NCBI RefSeq assembly: GCF_018595685.2
Contig: NZ_CP092334.1
Span: 586,001-650,000 of the forward strand
DNA: 64,000 nt
Direction of reading: 5' to 3'
Origin: Flavihumibacter rivuli
GTDB taxonomy: Bacteria > Bacteroidota > Bacteroidia > Chitinophagales > Chitinophagaceae
Shown here: in pieces, positions 26,155-34,976 of the stretch
Numbering within the stretch: the stretch's first letter is position 1
How the letters are laid out: the number at the start of each line of letters is the position of its first letter
Translations under genes and position numbers: made by a program
The notes under the pieces: generated by a model
The model's input: the letters and a program-made list of their open reading frames with translations, nothing else
The model's database searches: none
Told to the model about the DNA's origin: nothing

Positions 26155-26880
26155 CTATTTGTCCGCCAGGAAGATTTCGGGAGCGGTTAATCCGGTCTCT
26201 TCAACCACAGTGGGACCTTGAATGATATTGTAATCTTCATAGTAACTCCTGATTCCCAGAAGCCTTGCCATTGGATTGGCCACCAATCCGATCAGCTTTT
26301 GCAGGAATACCGGCGGGCCGTCAACTATGTAAGAATCAAAGCCTGCCTGCTGTAGCATGGCTATTTGAAAGATGGTCCCTGGTTCCCTGGTAAAATTGGG
26401 ATGGCTCTCCATATACCCATAGGTTTGAACCAGGTGGTAGGCAAATTTCTCCGGGAAGGCAAATGTGCCCTTGGTTCGAATGGTGTCTGCTGTTTCATTA
26501 TAGGGCTGGTGTGGGGTGCCTTTTGGAATACGAATGACTTCCCCGGGATGCAGTTTTTTGACCTCCCCGCCGACCCAGATGCTTAGTTCACCGTTCTCGA
26601 TTTCAAAAACTTCATCAAAGCCATCATGGATGTGTTTGGGAGGACCGGCTGCAAATGGTTCAACCTCCAGCCTGCAGTGAACATGACCATTCTCCTGTTT
26701 CACTACCGTTTGCCGGAAGCCTTCTGCCTTGCTGTAGAATTGCTGTCCCGGGTGGAAAAAAGTGGAGACCTCCGGTTTTCTTTCCGGAAAGATGACCCTG
26801 TGAAGGAGATTGCCAATGACCAGGTAAAGACCTGTTAACATAAGTAGGTACATGGCCGCGCGTTTAATTTTTGTTTGCAT
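26155..26880 (-). CDS. Membrane-anchored cupin-domain protein
   Basis: A 241-residue protein. An N-terminal membrane segment (about 9-26, LYLLMLTGLYLVIGNLLH-like) is followed by a cupin_2 domain (about 60-140). The cupin motifs are visible as EPFAAGPPKHIHDGFDEVFEIENGE and HPGEVIRIPKGTPHQPYN, which supply the usual His and Glu metal ligands. The role is unknown. The next gene upstream on this strand is an AraC regulator, which could control it. Confidence 0.8.
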   Translation of the reverse strand: MQTKIKRAAMYLLMLTGLYLVIGNLLHRVIFPERKPEVSTFFHPGQQFYSKAEGFRQTVVKQENGHVHCRLEVEPFAAGPPKHIHDGFDEVFEIENGELSIWVGGEVKKLHPGEVIRIPKGTPHQPYNETADTIRTKGTFAFPEKFAYHLVQTYGYMESHPNFTREPGTIFQIAMLQQAGFDSYIVDGPPVFLQKLIGLVANPMARLLGIRSYYEDYNIIQGPTVVEETGLTAPEIFLADK

Positions 26881-26965
26881 GGAATAAGTGTTTTTGACGA
26901 TGCAAAGCTCAGGTATGCGGCCAGCGTGAAATTGTATATATCGGACAAATCGGGGAAATGCGGTC

Positions 26966-27763
26966 CTAGTAAAGGATATGAAAAGGCAATGTCCCTTTCT
27001 GTTTGCGGTAACTGTTCGGTGTCATCCCGGTGTAAGATTTGAATACCCTGCAAAAATGGGCCTGGTCATAAAAGCCTGCTGAATAGGCCACAGCTGTTAG
27101 TGACAGGTTCTCATCATGGATGAGCCGGATCGATTCCAGGAATTTCTTGTAAAGGGTAAGCTCTTCAGCCGATAAGCCAAAAAGACTGTGCGCAACCCTG
27201 TTCAATTGCCTGGGGGAATAATATACCTGTTGCGCCAAAACATCCACCGATTGGAAATGTGCCGGCTGCGCTGCAGTAAAGAGGTTGGACAGCAATTGGG
27301 AACGATGGCAGATCGGCTCGGTGAACTGGGGTAATTCCCTTTCCAGCAACTGGTATTTTTCAATAAAGGAGTCCAGCTCTGCCAGTTGGTGCCACAAGCG
27401 ATCATATTCCGGTTGGATCAGGGTGAGGTCAAGGATAGTATTATTCAACTCAGAGGGAAGGATACCCAGTAAAGACTCAACGCTGTAAGGGTGAAGCCTG
27501 ATGCCCAACAGGTGGTGCTTGCCAACATAATCTGACTGGATACAATGGGTATGGATGCCCTGGATAAAGCATCGGGGTGCCTGTGCAATGATCTCGCCCC
27601 CTGGCATAATACCCTGGATCTTCTCCGCGAAATTGAATACGATCTCTATGATGCCCTGGGGCAGGATCAATTCGCTGGCGTTTAGGTTGCCTTCCACTTC
27701 CCAGATCATGCTCACATAATCCTTCAGTCGGGAGTTTGATGGTATGGTATAGGCAGTGTTCAT
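26966..27763 (-). CDS. AraC family transcriptional regulator
   Basis: A 265-residue protein. The N-terminal sensory domain (about 1-150) resembles the DUF6597-type ligand domain of AraC-like proteins (ELILPQGIIEIVFNF). The C-terminal double helix-turn-helix spans about 160-262 and ends with the typical AFYDQAHFCRVFKSYTGMTPNSYR-like signature. It lies 85 bases upstream of the cupin gene and may regulate it. Confidence 0.88.
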   Translation of the reverse strand: MNTAYTIPSNSRLKDYVSMIWEVEGNLNASELILPQGIIEIVFNFAEKIQGIMPGGEIIAQAPRCFIQGIHTHCIQSDYVGKHHLLGIRLHPYSVESLLGILPSELNNTILDLTLIQPEYDRLWHQLAELDSFIEKYQLLERELPQFTEPICHRSQLLSNLFTAAQPAHFQSVDVLAQQVYYSPRQLNRVAHSLFGLSAEELTLYKKFLESIRLIHDENLSLTAVAYSAGFYDQAHFCRVFKSYTGMTPNSYRKQKGTLPFHILY

Positions 27764-27889
27764 CGTATTCGAAAATAAAATTATACATTTCTTTTCGAAT
27801 CTGTCCTGCCGTAATTGGACCTTATGGTACCGACGACCGGCTGGTGCAACGGTTTTCGCTATCCTGTTTGGGCCGGCCTATTCCTTTCC

Positions 27890-28666
27890 TTATGCGTCCA
27901 GCCATTCCTTCAGGGCCGGGGTATTGCTTTGGCTGGTCCGGTAATAATTCTGGTATCCTTTCATTTTTACCGCCAGGGTATTCCTGGTGTCGCGCTCAAT
28001 TTTCTCTATATGCTGCTTGCTGATGAGTTCACTCCGGTTGATCCTGAAAAACTCCTGTGGGTCCAACTGGGCCTCGAGCTCCTTCAGGGTCGAATAACCC
28101 AGTATATGTTTCTTCCCCGATTGGTCGAAGGCGAATACCACCCCATCATTGGCCTGGAAAAAAACAATGTTCTCAATATCCAGGAAATAGACATCATGAT
28201 GGGTGTGGATGGTGAACCTTTTCTTGTATTTCTTTTCAGCGAGTTTCTCCTCGATCATTCTGGACAGGTTGCCCAGCAGGTCATCCCGGTCTTTTTCCGA
28301 ATGGCGCAAGCGCAGGAACTTATCCCAGGCTTTTTGGAACCGCTCCTGTGAGAAGGGTTTCATCAAATAGTCTATGCCATTGCTTTCAAAGGCATCCATC
28401 CAGAACTGGTCATAAGCGGTTGTGAAAATGATCGGACATTTCAGGGAAACCTGCTGATAGATCTCGAAGGCATTGCCATCCTGCAGTTCAATGTCCGATA
28501 TGACCAGGTCTATGTCCGTGGCCCTAAGGAACGCAACGGCACCTTCTACACTGTTGATCTCCCCGGCAATCTGGACGGGTTCCTCCAACGCCTCAATGAA
28601 GCGCCTGAGCTTGTTCCTTGCGGGGATCTCATCTTCTATGACCAGGATCTTTATCATGGTAGTCAT
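27890..28666 (-). CDS. LytTR family response regulator
   Basis: A 258-residue protein with a receiver domain (about 5-120): acidic pocket ED at residues 11-12, phosphoacceptor Asp58 in LVISDIEL, and Lys103 in LMKPFSQ. A LytTR DNA-binding domain follows (about 150-256, with FFRINRSELISKQHIEKIE). It overlaps the sensor kinase gene by 4 bases (ATGA), so the two are cotranslated. Targets are unknown. Confidence 0.92.
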   Translation of the reverse strand: MTTMIKILVIEDEIPARNKLRRFIEALEEPVQIAGEINSVEGAVAFLRATDIDLVISDIELQDGNAFEIYQQVSLKCPIIFTTAYDQFWMDAFESNGIDYLMKPFSQERFQKAWDKFLRLRHSEKDRDDLLGNLSRMIEEKLAEKKYKKRFTIHTHHDVYFLDIENIVFFQANDGVVFAFDQSGKKHILGYSTLKELEAQLDPQEFFRINRSELISKQHIEKIERDTRNTLAVKMKGYQNYYRTSQSNTPALKEWLDA

Positions 28667-29688
28667 TGTTCCTGAATAATGGGAATGGTAACGGAGAATT
28701 GGTTGGTGGATGCATTCACCTCGACCTTCCTTTTGGTGAGCATGGTGTATTGTTCTTCCAGGTTGATAAGGGCTTTCCCGGAGCCTCCCGCTGCCCTTTG
28801 TTTCGGGATTCGGTTATTGGATACCGTGATCTGTTCGCCTATGTGTATGACTATTGCGACAGGTCTGTCTTCCGTTCCCATATTGTGCTTGACCGAATTT
28901 TCGATCAGCAGTTGAAGGGTAAGCGGGACTATAAAACCCTTGTCATCCTGGCAATCGATATGGAGCTGATAGGCATTGCCGTATTTATAGCTGATCAACT
29001 GGAAGTATTGCTGGGCAAAGGCCAACTCTTCCCTGAGGGGTACAGTGGACCTGTTGGTGGACTGCAATACATAACGATAGATATCTGCAAATTCATGGAG
29101 GAAGCCAGAAGCTTTCGTCCTGTCTTCATAAATGAGTTGGTCCAGTACATTCAGGTTATTGAATAGGAAGTGGGGGTTAAGCTGGGACTTGAGCTGGCTA
29201 ATCCTGCTTTCCGAAAGGGCCTGGTTATAATTGGCCAATTCTTCCTGCTGTTTCCGGTTCTTCTTGTAGTAATAGAAGGCCAGGTAGAAACTGCCGTAGA
29301 TAAACCCGTCCAGCAGGTTGGCGAAGTTGGTCTGGAGAAGGGTAGCGCTGTTGAAATTCCTTTCAACATTCCCGAATAGAATGGAGATCGACAGGCTGAT
29401 CAGGTTGATCAGGACCAGGCTGGTGAACAGGGAAGCGCCAAATATCTTCATCATCTCCCGGAGGTTGAAGAGGGCTGACCGCTGCCATTTATGGGTAAAT
29501 AATTGTAGTGCCAGGAAGAGAATGGTGACCGTGATCAGGGTGGAAATGGCGCCGTCCGGGGTGAAGGTGTAGGCATTCAGTTCCTGCCTGACGAGTATCC
29601 TGGAATGGATGGTTTGCGCATACGCGAACAGTACAATGAAGGCTATAAAGTACCGGTTCTCCTTTATGGTGGTCCAGTTAATGTTCAA
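28663..29688 (-). CDS. LytS-like membrane sensor histidine kinase
   Basis: A 341-residue protein with four hydrophobic segments (about 14-28, 48-66, 84-106 and 128-142). It has no periplasmic domain of note. A His_kinase domain follows with the phosphoacceptor His173 in NPHFLFNNLN, and an HATPase region with the N-box LQLLIENSVKH. Partner is the overlapping LytTR regulator. The stimulus is not evident. Confidence 0.9.
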   Translation of the reverse strand: MNINWTTIKENRYFIAFIVLFAYAQTIHSRILVRQELNAYTFTPDGAISTLITVTILFLALQLFTHKWQRSALFNLREMMKIFGASLFTSLVLINLISLSISILFGNVERNFNSATLLQTNFANLLDGFIYGSFYLAFYYYKKNRKQQEELANYNQALSESRISQLKSQLNPHFLFNNLNVLDQLIYEDRTKASGFLHEFADIYRYVLQSTNRSTVPLREELAFAQQYFQLISYKYGNAYQLHIDCQDDKGFIVPLTLQLLIENSVKHNMGTEDRPVAIVIHIGEQITVSNNRIPKQRAAGGSGKALINLEEQYTMLTKRKVEVNASTNQFSVTIPIIQEQ

Positions 29689-29714
29689 GGCTGCAATTTG
29701 GGCTTAAATTAATC

Positions 29715-29740
29715 AATAGCCCGGTTATTGCCGGGCTATT
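29715..29740 (-). terminator. Hairpin terminator
   Basis: AATAGCCCGG / CCGGGCTATT, a perfect 10-bp stem with a TTATTG loop. It lies 13 bases after the stop of the minus-strand gene at 29753-30499. The following T-run is weak (ATTAATTT on the minus strand). Confidence 0.65.
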
Positions 29741-29752
29741 GGTCGTAAGGTA

Positions 29753-30499
29753 TTATTTTTTCTTTTCCGGGAAGGAGGCGATGGTGTTTCCTTTGTCGTC
29801 AAAGAAATCCAGTTTGGCATTGTTGTCCTTGTCCACATAGAACATGGCGCGGGGCATCCCTTTATCGTCGAAGAGGAACAGGCCATTATTCTGGCTCCTG
29901 GTTTTTCCCAGCAATACCCTGGGCGCACCGCCGATCAGGCCAGCTGCTTCATATTCCTTGTATTTCTTCCTCATGGCATCAGGGTCCTTTTTCCCCAATG
30001 CTTCCAGTTCCTTCATTATCTCCAGGGAGCGGGCTTGTGATTCCTTGCCGGGACGATCATTGAATGCCAATACGCTTCCTACATAGCGTTCATTTCCTTC
30101 CTGGTAATCCTCTGTAAGCAATTGAACTACCTGGTCGCCATCGTATTGGTCATAGGTCAGGGAGAGCCCGGCGCTATGGCCATTGGCCGATTTCTTCCCG
30201 TCATAGATGAATCCGCCGCATTCGATCCCATCTTCATTAAAGAAGAGCATACCGGAGCGTTTTTTCCTGTCCTCATTGGTGGGCCTGCTGTTTACCTTAT
30301 CACTGCCGTTGGGGAACCTGTTCACATTTGTAATGATCATTTTTACCGTGCCGTCCTTTTCCACGATATTGATCCTTTCTACATCTATTTCGCTGAATTT
30401 TTGGTTACCCCTGGTTCTAAAGGCGGAACTAGTGAGGAATACCATTCCCATCACGGTGGCTGCTGCAAATGCCCTCAGGAAGATCAATTCTTTGTTCAT
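29753..30499 (-). CDS. Hypothetical exported protein
   Basis: A 248-residue protein with an N-terminal hydrophobic segment (about 8-26). The mature part is rich in DKGMPRAMFYVDKDNNAK-like beta strands that resemble one another, and contains YDGKKSANGHSAGLSLTYDQ and VLLGKTRSQNNGLFLFDDKG. No named domain is recognised. It ends with a hairpin and lies just upstream of the sensor kinase gene on the same strand, but the terminator argues against cotranscription. Confidence 0.7.
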   Translation of the reverse strand: MNKELIFLRAFAAATVMGMVFLTSSAFRTRGNQKFSEIDVERINIVEKDGTVKMIITNVNRFPNGSDKVNSRPTNEDRKKRSGMLFFNEDGIECGGFIYDGKKSANGHSAGLSLTYDQYDGDQVVQLLTEDYQEGNERYVGSVLAFNDRPGKESQARSLEIMKELEALGKKDPDAMRKKYKEYEAAGLIGGAPRVLLGKTRSQNNGLFLFDDKGMPRAMFYVDKDNNAKLDFFDDKGNTIASFPEKKK

Positions 30500-30835
30500 G
30501 GTTAATTGGTTTGTTTGAATAGCTTAATGGATACGAAGCTATTTCGGTGATTTTTTGGATTACAGCTAAACAAATGAATAGGGGAGTTTTTCCGCTGAAC
30601 TACGGAAATACAAGGTTGAGCGAGCATCGAAATGGGTTTTTTCAGGTAAATGAATAGTTGGGATACCAACCTGGTTCTTAAAGTTTTCAAATATTGTCAG
30701 GATTGCACTCCAGGTTTTCAGGTCTTTCTGGTTTGTGTGGAATTTGATAGGTTGCGATTTCCATGCTTTCCATACTTTGAAATGTCCCTAATGGTGTTGG
30801 GCTGAACTTTCTCGCAGGTATACTGAAGCAATATA
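30500..30835. other. Intergenic stretch without a gene
   Basis: No credible gene is seen here. The gap leads to the palindromic operator of the toxin-antitoxin locus and contains the promoter region of the minus-strand gene at 30499. Confidence 0.5.
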
Positions 30836-30859
30836 AAAGTTTCCATATATGGAAACTTT
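30836..30859. promoter_or_regulatory. 24-bp perfect palindrome, likely operator
   Basis: AAAGTTTCCATA is followed directly by its exact complement. It lies 25 bases ahead of the toxin start, where HigA/HicB-type antitoxins bind to repress their own operon. The binding itself is inferred. Confidence 0.7.
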
Positions 30860-30884
30860 ATTACCTTTGGCAAAAGTCTGGTGA

Positions 30885-31225
30885 GTGCGCTATTTTGAGA
30901 CAAGGTTTTTAGAGGAGGCAAGTGAATATTTAGCCAGTCTTGACCAGAAGGCAGCGGCGAAGGTTATTTACAATATTGACCTGGCTGAACAAACGAATGA
31001 TCCAAAACTTTTTAAAAAGTTGCAGGATGATATTTGGGAGTTCAGGACCAGGTATGCGGGACAACAAATCCGCTTATTGGCCTTTTGGGATAAATCGAAA
31101 AAATAGATACGCTTGTAATAGCGACACATGGGTTTGTCAAGAAGGTGGACAAAGTGCCTGTAAAAGAGATTGAAAGGGCCAAAAACCTGCGAAAAAGATA
31201 TTTTGAAGTGAATGCCAAAAAATGA
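30885..31225 (+). pseudogene. RelE/HigB-like toxin, frameshifted
   Basis: The first 73 residues (GTG start at 30885, MRYFETRFLEEASEYLA...) match the Gp49/HigB-like RNase toxin family and end at a TAG (31104-31106). A one-base slip in the A6 run just before that stop opens a frame that continues with IDTLVIATHGFVKKVDKVPV and ends ...RYFEVNAKK at TGA 31223-31225. That continuation is exactly the expected C-terminus, so the toxin gene has lost or gained one A, or is read by slippage. The intact toxin would be 113 residues. The antitoxin gene overlaps its end by 4 bases (ATGA). Confidence 0.75.
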
Positions 31226-31557
31226 TCATCATGGCAAAGACAAGAATGAAAACATATTCCCTTGCCGAGATGAAAGACAAGTATTTCGGTAAAAAAGGGA
31301 CAAAGAAAAGGCAACAATACGAATACGAACTCCGTATGGATGTACTTGGTCACATGATAAAGAAAGCCAGGCAGGAACGCAACCTTACACAAGAACAACT
31401 GGGGGCCTTGGTGGGTGTGCAGAAGGCACAGATCTCCAGGTTGGAAAGTAGCGCCAACAGCGCCACTATTGATACCATTTTAAAAGTATTTAAGGCGTTA
31501 AATGCTGAAATTCATTTTAACGTCACCATTGAGGATAAACAATTGCAGCTTTCCTGA
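31222..31557 (+). CDS. HigA-like XRE antitoxin
   Basis: A 111-residue protein with an XRE helix-turn-helix (about 45-90, LTQEQLGALVGVQKAQISRLE). It follows the toxin with a 4-base ATGA overlap at 31222-31225; a second possible start lies at 31231. Toxin-first order is typical of higBA. The protein probably neutralises the toxin and represses the operon through the palindrome at 30836. It is intact, unlike the toxin. Confidence 0.85.
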   Translation: MIIMAKTRMKTYSLAEMKDKYFGKKGTKKRQQYEYELRMDVLGHMIKKARQERNLTQEQLGALVGVQKAQISRLESSANSATIDTILKVFKALNAEIHFNVTIEDKQLQLS

Positions 31558-31691
31558 TATGCAGTTTTAGGATGGTGGTAAAACTGTGTAGGCATTGGTT
31601 CTACCGCTGATGGTGTTAGGGTCGCAGGTAACATTTTGTTAGGGCTGCTGAGAGTAGTCTTATGCAAACATAGAAGTAGGATATCCGGGTT

Positions 31692-32429
31692 TCACCACAT
31701 GGATTCCTCCAGTTCCTTGCAATCCCTTTTTACGCCGGACCTGTAACAGTGGTTGGCGTCCCTGGCATCCCTTGTCCTGAATTTGATGGTGAAGCTTTTG
31801 GCATCTGCGCCCGGAAGGATCTCGCCCAGGTAATACACATTTGACTTGTCCTTGGCGTAAAGGGCATTCAGGATGGACAAGCTTTCCCGGTCGACATATC
31901 CCAGTTTTTTCCCTTTATAGTAATACGCGTTCTTGTCGCACTGCCAGCCCCAGTCCAGGATCTTAAATGTCCGGGCGTCGGCACCGATGAGCAGGGAGTC
32001 GTAGTAATAGACTTTATTATCAACGATCCTGAAATCTTCCTGCATCCCAAGATAAACTTGCTTTTTCCGGTTGATTTCGGCCTTCCTGCTTTTGTACTGG
32101 TCAATGGTTTCCTGGAGGAAGAGATAGGCAGCTGCCGTCCCGATGGCCAAAAGGAATGCAGCCGGCAGGATGGCGCCAAGGAACCTGTTTTTCCGGAGAA
32201 GCCTGATGTTGAAATAGGCGATCGCCATTAAATACAAGGGATAGGCATTAATGGCGAAGAAGGCCAGGTAAACAGGCAGGTAGTCTTCCCGGGGTTGATC
32301 AAACAGGAATATGCTCAGGAAGAATACAAAAGGCCAGGCCAGGATGGGCAGCAGGATGACCGTATTCAATAACCTGAGACCATGGGGAAGGTCCTTCGGG
32401 AACAATTGTTGAACGAAACGATTGGCCAT
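31692..32429 (-). CDS. DKNYY-repeat membrane protein
   Basis: A 245-residue protein with three or four hydrophobic segments in the first 105 residues. A soluble domain follows with DKNYY-like repeats: VDNKVYYYDSLLIGADARTFK, CDKNAYYYKG and KDKSNVYYLGEILPGADAKSFT. The DKNYY family is widespread with no known function. The gene is isolated on the minus strand. Confidence 0.78.
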   Translation of the reverse strand: MANRFVQQLFPKDLPHGLRLLNTVILLPILAWPFVFFLSIFLFDQPREDYLPVYLAFFAINAYPLYLMAIAYFNIRLLRKNRFLGAILPAAFLLAIGTAAAYLFLQETIDQYKSRKAEINRKKQVYLGMQEDFRIVDNKVYYYDSLLIGADARTFKILDWGWQCDKNAYYYKGKKLGYVDRESLSILNALYAKDKSNVYYLGEILPGADAKSFTIKFRTRDARDANHCYRSGVKRDCKELEESMW

Positions 32430-32560
32430 GGACTAATTTAATGTAAAATGGCTAATCGTAAAGGGGGAATGATATGGGGGCATGCATCCCTAGTCAACCT
32501 ATGATACAATGACCGTCAAATTTGATGATGCCATTTTGCTGTTGGTTAATGATTGATTCT

Positions 32561-33043
32561 TCATTTTCTTTTTTTCTTCTTGGGGATGATTGCTGTTGCT
32601 TCAATTTCAATCAATAGGTCATCCCTGACCAATTTACTCACTTGCACCAGTGTACTTGTTGGCGGGTTTTGCTGGTTAAAGAACCTGCTCCTTATTTCCC
32701 TCATGGTCTGCACCTGGCTTACATCGATCATGTAAATGCCAATCCTGACTATATCGTCCATTGTCCCGCCACTTTCTTGTACAATATTCTTCAGGTTTTT
32801 GAAAACCTGTTCAGTCTGTTCGGCCAGGTTGCCTTTGCCTATTAAATTCCCTTTGTTGTCCAGTGCAATTTGCCCTGAGATCATAACCATTTTGCAGTTG
32901 CCCAGATCTATCTCCGCAGTATGGGAATATCCTGTTGGCTTGGATACCGAGCTAGGGTTGTAAAATTTTACCAGTGAACTGTCTGCCTGTAAAAATCCTG
33001 CCAGGGAAATAAACAATAAAAAGAAGGGATAGATTGATTTCAT
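32561..33043 (-). CDS. Exported RidA family protein
   Basis: A 160-residue protein. It has a signal peptide (about 1-20, FFLLFISLAGFLQA) followed by a RidA/YjgF domain (about 28-153), with MISGQIALDN and a substrate-contact Arg in DIVRIGIYM. Cytosolic RidA members hydrolyse reactive enamines and imines. The signal peptide places this one in the periplasm, where its role is unclear. The C-terminus is Lys-rich (PKKKKRK). It lies 12 bases downstream of the esterase gene, so they probably share a transcript. Confidence 0.85.
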   Translation of the reverse strand: MKSIYPFFLLFISLAGFLQADSSLVKFYNPSSVSKPTGYSHTAEIDLGNCKMVMISGQIALDNKGNLIGKGNLAEQTEQVFKNLKNIVQESGGTMDDIVRIGIYMIDVSQVQTMREIRSRFFNQQNPPTSTLVQVSKLVRDDLLIEIEATAIIPKKKKRK

Positions 33044-33055
33044 GGTTCTTACAGT

Positions 33056-34303
33056 TTATTTATTCATCGATTCAAGTTCTGCCAATTTTTTTCTTGATGG
33101 GATGTTTTCTTTCAGGGCAAGGGCCTTGTTCAATTGTTCAATGGCTTTTTCCCTATCACCCATGGCGATGAGGTAATCTGCGTAAGAATCATAGGCGTTA
33201 AAGCTTTCCGGATAATTATCAATATTGAGCCTGAACAGGTCAGCCGATTTTTTATAGTGCTTTTGTTTCAGGAATTCATAGCCAAGGAAATTGATCTCTG
33301 CTTCGTCTGGTTTGATGGTATAGCCCATTTTCTTCGAAAGGTAGGCGAAGTGGTTTTTGTATTTATCCGCTAGCGCTACAGTAGAGTCTGTATAGTCTTT
33401 GGCGGAAAATTTAAGCGGGAAATACTGGAAGAAAAAGCGTAAGGCGTCATATTCGGTTATGAAGGGGACTGATCCATGCGAATCATCGGGATAGTATTTG
33501 CTGCGGAACTGTAAACCGTTTTGCTTATTCTTTTCAAAGGCGGATTGTAAGGCTAAGATGGAGCGGATATGTCTCGAATCAATGGAAGTGTCCTTTTGTA
33601 CCTTTTTAAGGTCCATTCCGTCTTCCATCGTATTGGCTATGCCCAGGTATAGGGATTTTCCTTCAAACTTCTTTTCTGCCAAAGCCTTTTGCGATTGTTT
33701 CAGCAATGTTTGCTTATCCCACCACATGCTGGGGTCAATGCAGATATAGGAATTGAACAGTTCGGTATGGTGGATAAAGGCTTGCATCACCGTTAAGCCG
33801 CCAAAGGAATGACCGATCAGCATTTTATAGGGAGCCGTGGGATACTTGGCTTCGATGTGTGGCATCAATTCCTTTTCTATAAAGGCGATGAAGTTCTCGC
33901 CACCCCCTGAAGTTTTGGAAGAAAGGCTGTCCATATAGGGCGGGTCGGCCTCAACATGGGTAGGCGTGAGGTCCCTGGTCCGGTCGGTGTTTAAAATGGC
34001 CACTACGATCATTTTGGGACATAAGTTATTGCCGCCGGTACTCAATTGTTCGATCATGCCTGCCACTGAGGAGAAATGACCTTCCCCATCCAGTAAATAG
34101 ACAACAGGGTAGCGCTGCGGACTAAAGATGCTATTTGGATTGGAGTTGGGGGTGTAAACCCATAATTTCCTCTGTTCGCCCAATATTTTTGATTGAACAC
34201 TATCTGTTTTGCCTATAACTATATTCTGATTGTTTTCTACCCCTTGCGCTATATTGGCCTTAGCGATCAAACTGATGGCGAATACTAATATTGCTTTTTT
34301 CAT
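33056..34303 (-). CDS. Secreted esterase, alpha/beta hydrolase (paralogue of 24069-25547)
   Basis: A 415-residue exported esterase-D/Fes-like protein with a signal peptide (about 1-19) and nucleophile motif GHSFGG. The Asp/His region is near the KYYPDDSHGSVP segment. A short TPR-like tail follows (about 345-410). It aligns with the first 400 residues of the 492-residue paralogue, including the shared TRDLTP and EGHFS motifs, but lacks the C-terminal beta domain. It is upstream of the RidA-like gene. Confidence 0.86.
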   Translation of the reverse strand: MKKAILVFAISLIAKANIAQGVENNQNIVIGKTDSVQSKILGEQRKLWVYTPNSNPNSIFSPQRYPVVYLLDGEGHFSSVAGMIEQLSTGGNNLCPKMIVVAILNTDRTRDLTPTHVEADPPYMDSLSSKTSGGGENFIAFIEKELMPHIEAKYPTAPYKMLIGHSFGGLTVMQAFIHHTELFNSYICIDPSMWWDKQTLLKQSQKALAEKKFEGKSLYLGIANTMEDGMDLKKVQKDTSIDSRHIRSILALQSAFEKNKQNGLQFRSKYYPDDSHGSVPFITEYDALRFFFQYFPLKFSAKDYTDSTVALADKYKNHFAYLSKKMGYTIKPDEAEINFLGYEFLKQKHYKKSADLFRLNIDNYPESFNAYDSYADYLIAMGDREKAIEQLNKALALKENIPSRKKLAELESMNK

Positions 34304-34499
34304 TCTATAATGTACTGATTTTTACCTGTTCATTTTAGGTTTTTACTCGATGGATGAATGGTTAGGATTTGGGGTAGGGGCTTGGACTGTTTCTGAATGC
34401 CTTCATGTGGCTAGTTCCATTGAAAGGAAAAGGCAGGGGTGGTTTATGTCCCTAAATAGGGTATATTGGTCTCCTGCCCTTACCATAAAATTAACCAAT

Positions 34500-34772
34500 A
34501 TGAATTTACCTGCCTTTCCCAATGGTTTTGAATCCTGGCAAAAGACGCATTTCGAGGTGGTGGAAGTATTGTGTTATATCCGCAGTCTCGAAGAAGGTGA
34601 TCAGCCTAAGAGCTTTACTGAAATGATCGATCAGTCTGCTACCGAAGAAATGTATCGACTGGCACTTGAGTTGACCAATACCTTTGAGGAACAAACAAAG
34701 GGTAGGAAAAGGGAACGATTCCTTTTTGATGAGATCGAGGATTTTGTCTGGGCCGAATTGAGAAACCGTTAA
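34500..34772 (+). CDS. Small hypothetical protein
   Basis: A 90-residue cytoplasmic protein starting MNLPAFPNGFESWQKTHFEVVEVL, helical and acidic at the end (FLFDEIEDFVWAELRNR). An ATG at 34350 would add an unrelated leader and is not preferred. Similar small proteins occur in Bacteroidota, but I do not know a function. It is the only plus-strand gene between the antitoxin and the end of the window. Confidence 0.65.
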   Translation: MNLPAFPNGFESWQKTHFEVVEVLCYIRSLEEGDQPKSFTEMIDQSATEEMYRLALELTNTFEEQTKGRKRERFLFDEIEDFVWAELRNR

Positions 34773-34976
34773 TGAATTAGGTGAACGGTAGCACGGGGAA
34801 GGGGTAGTTCCCTAAATCCTGAATATTGATATTGGGTAATAGACTAGTTGGATATAGAAGCTTTTATGAATGAGGGGGCTGGATAATAGGTGATGTCAGT
34901 TTGCATATATAGTTCTGCAGCCTCTATCCATTTTATCATGGCTCTATTGAAAAGGTAAGTTTTCCTTATTCTTCAA

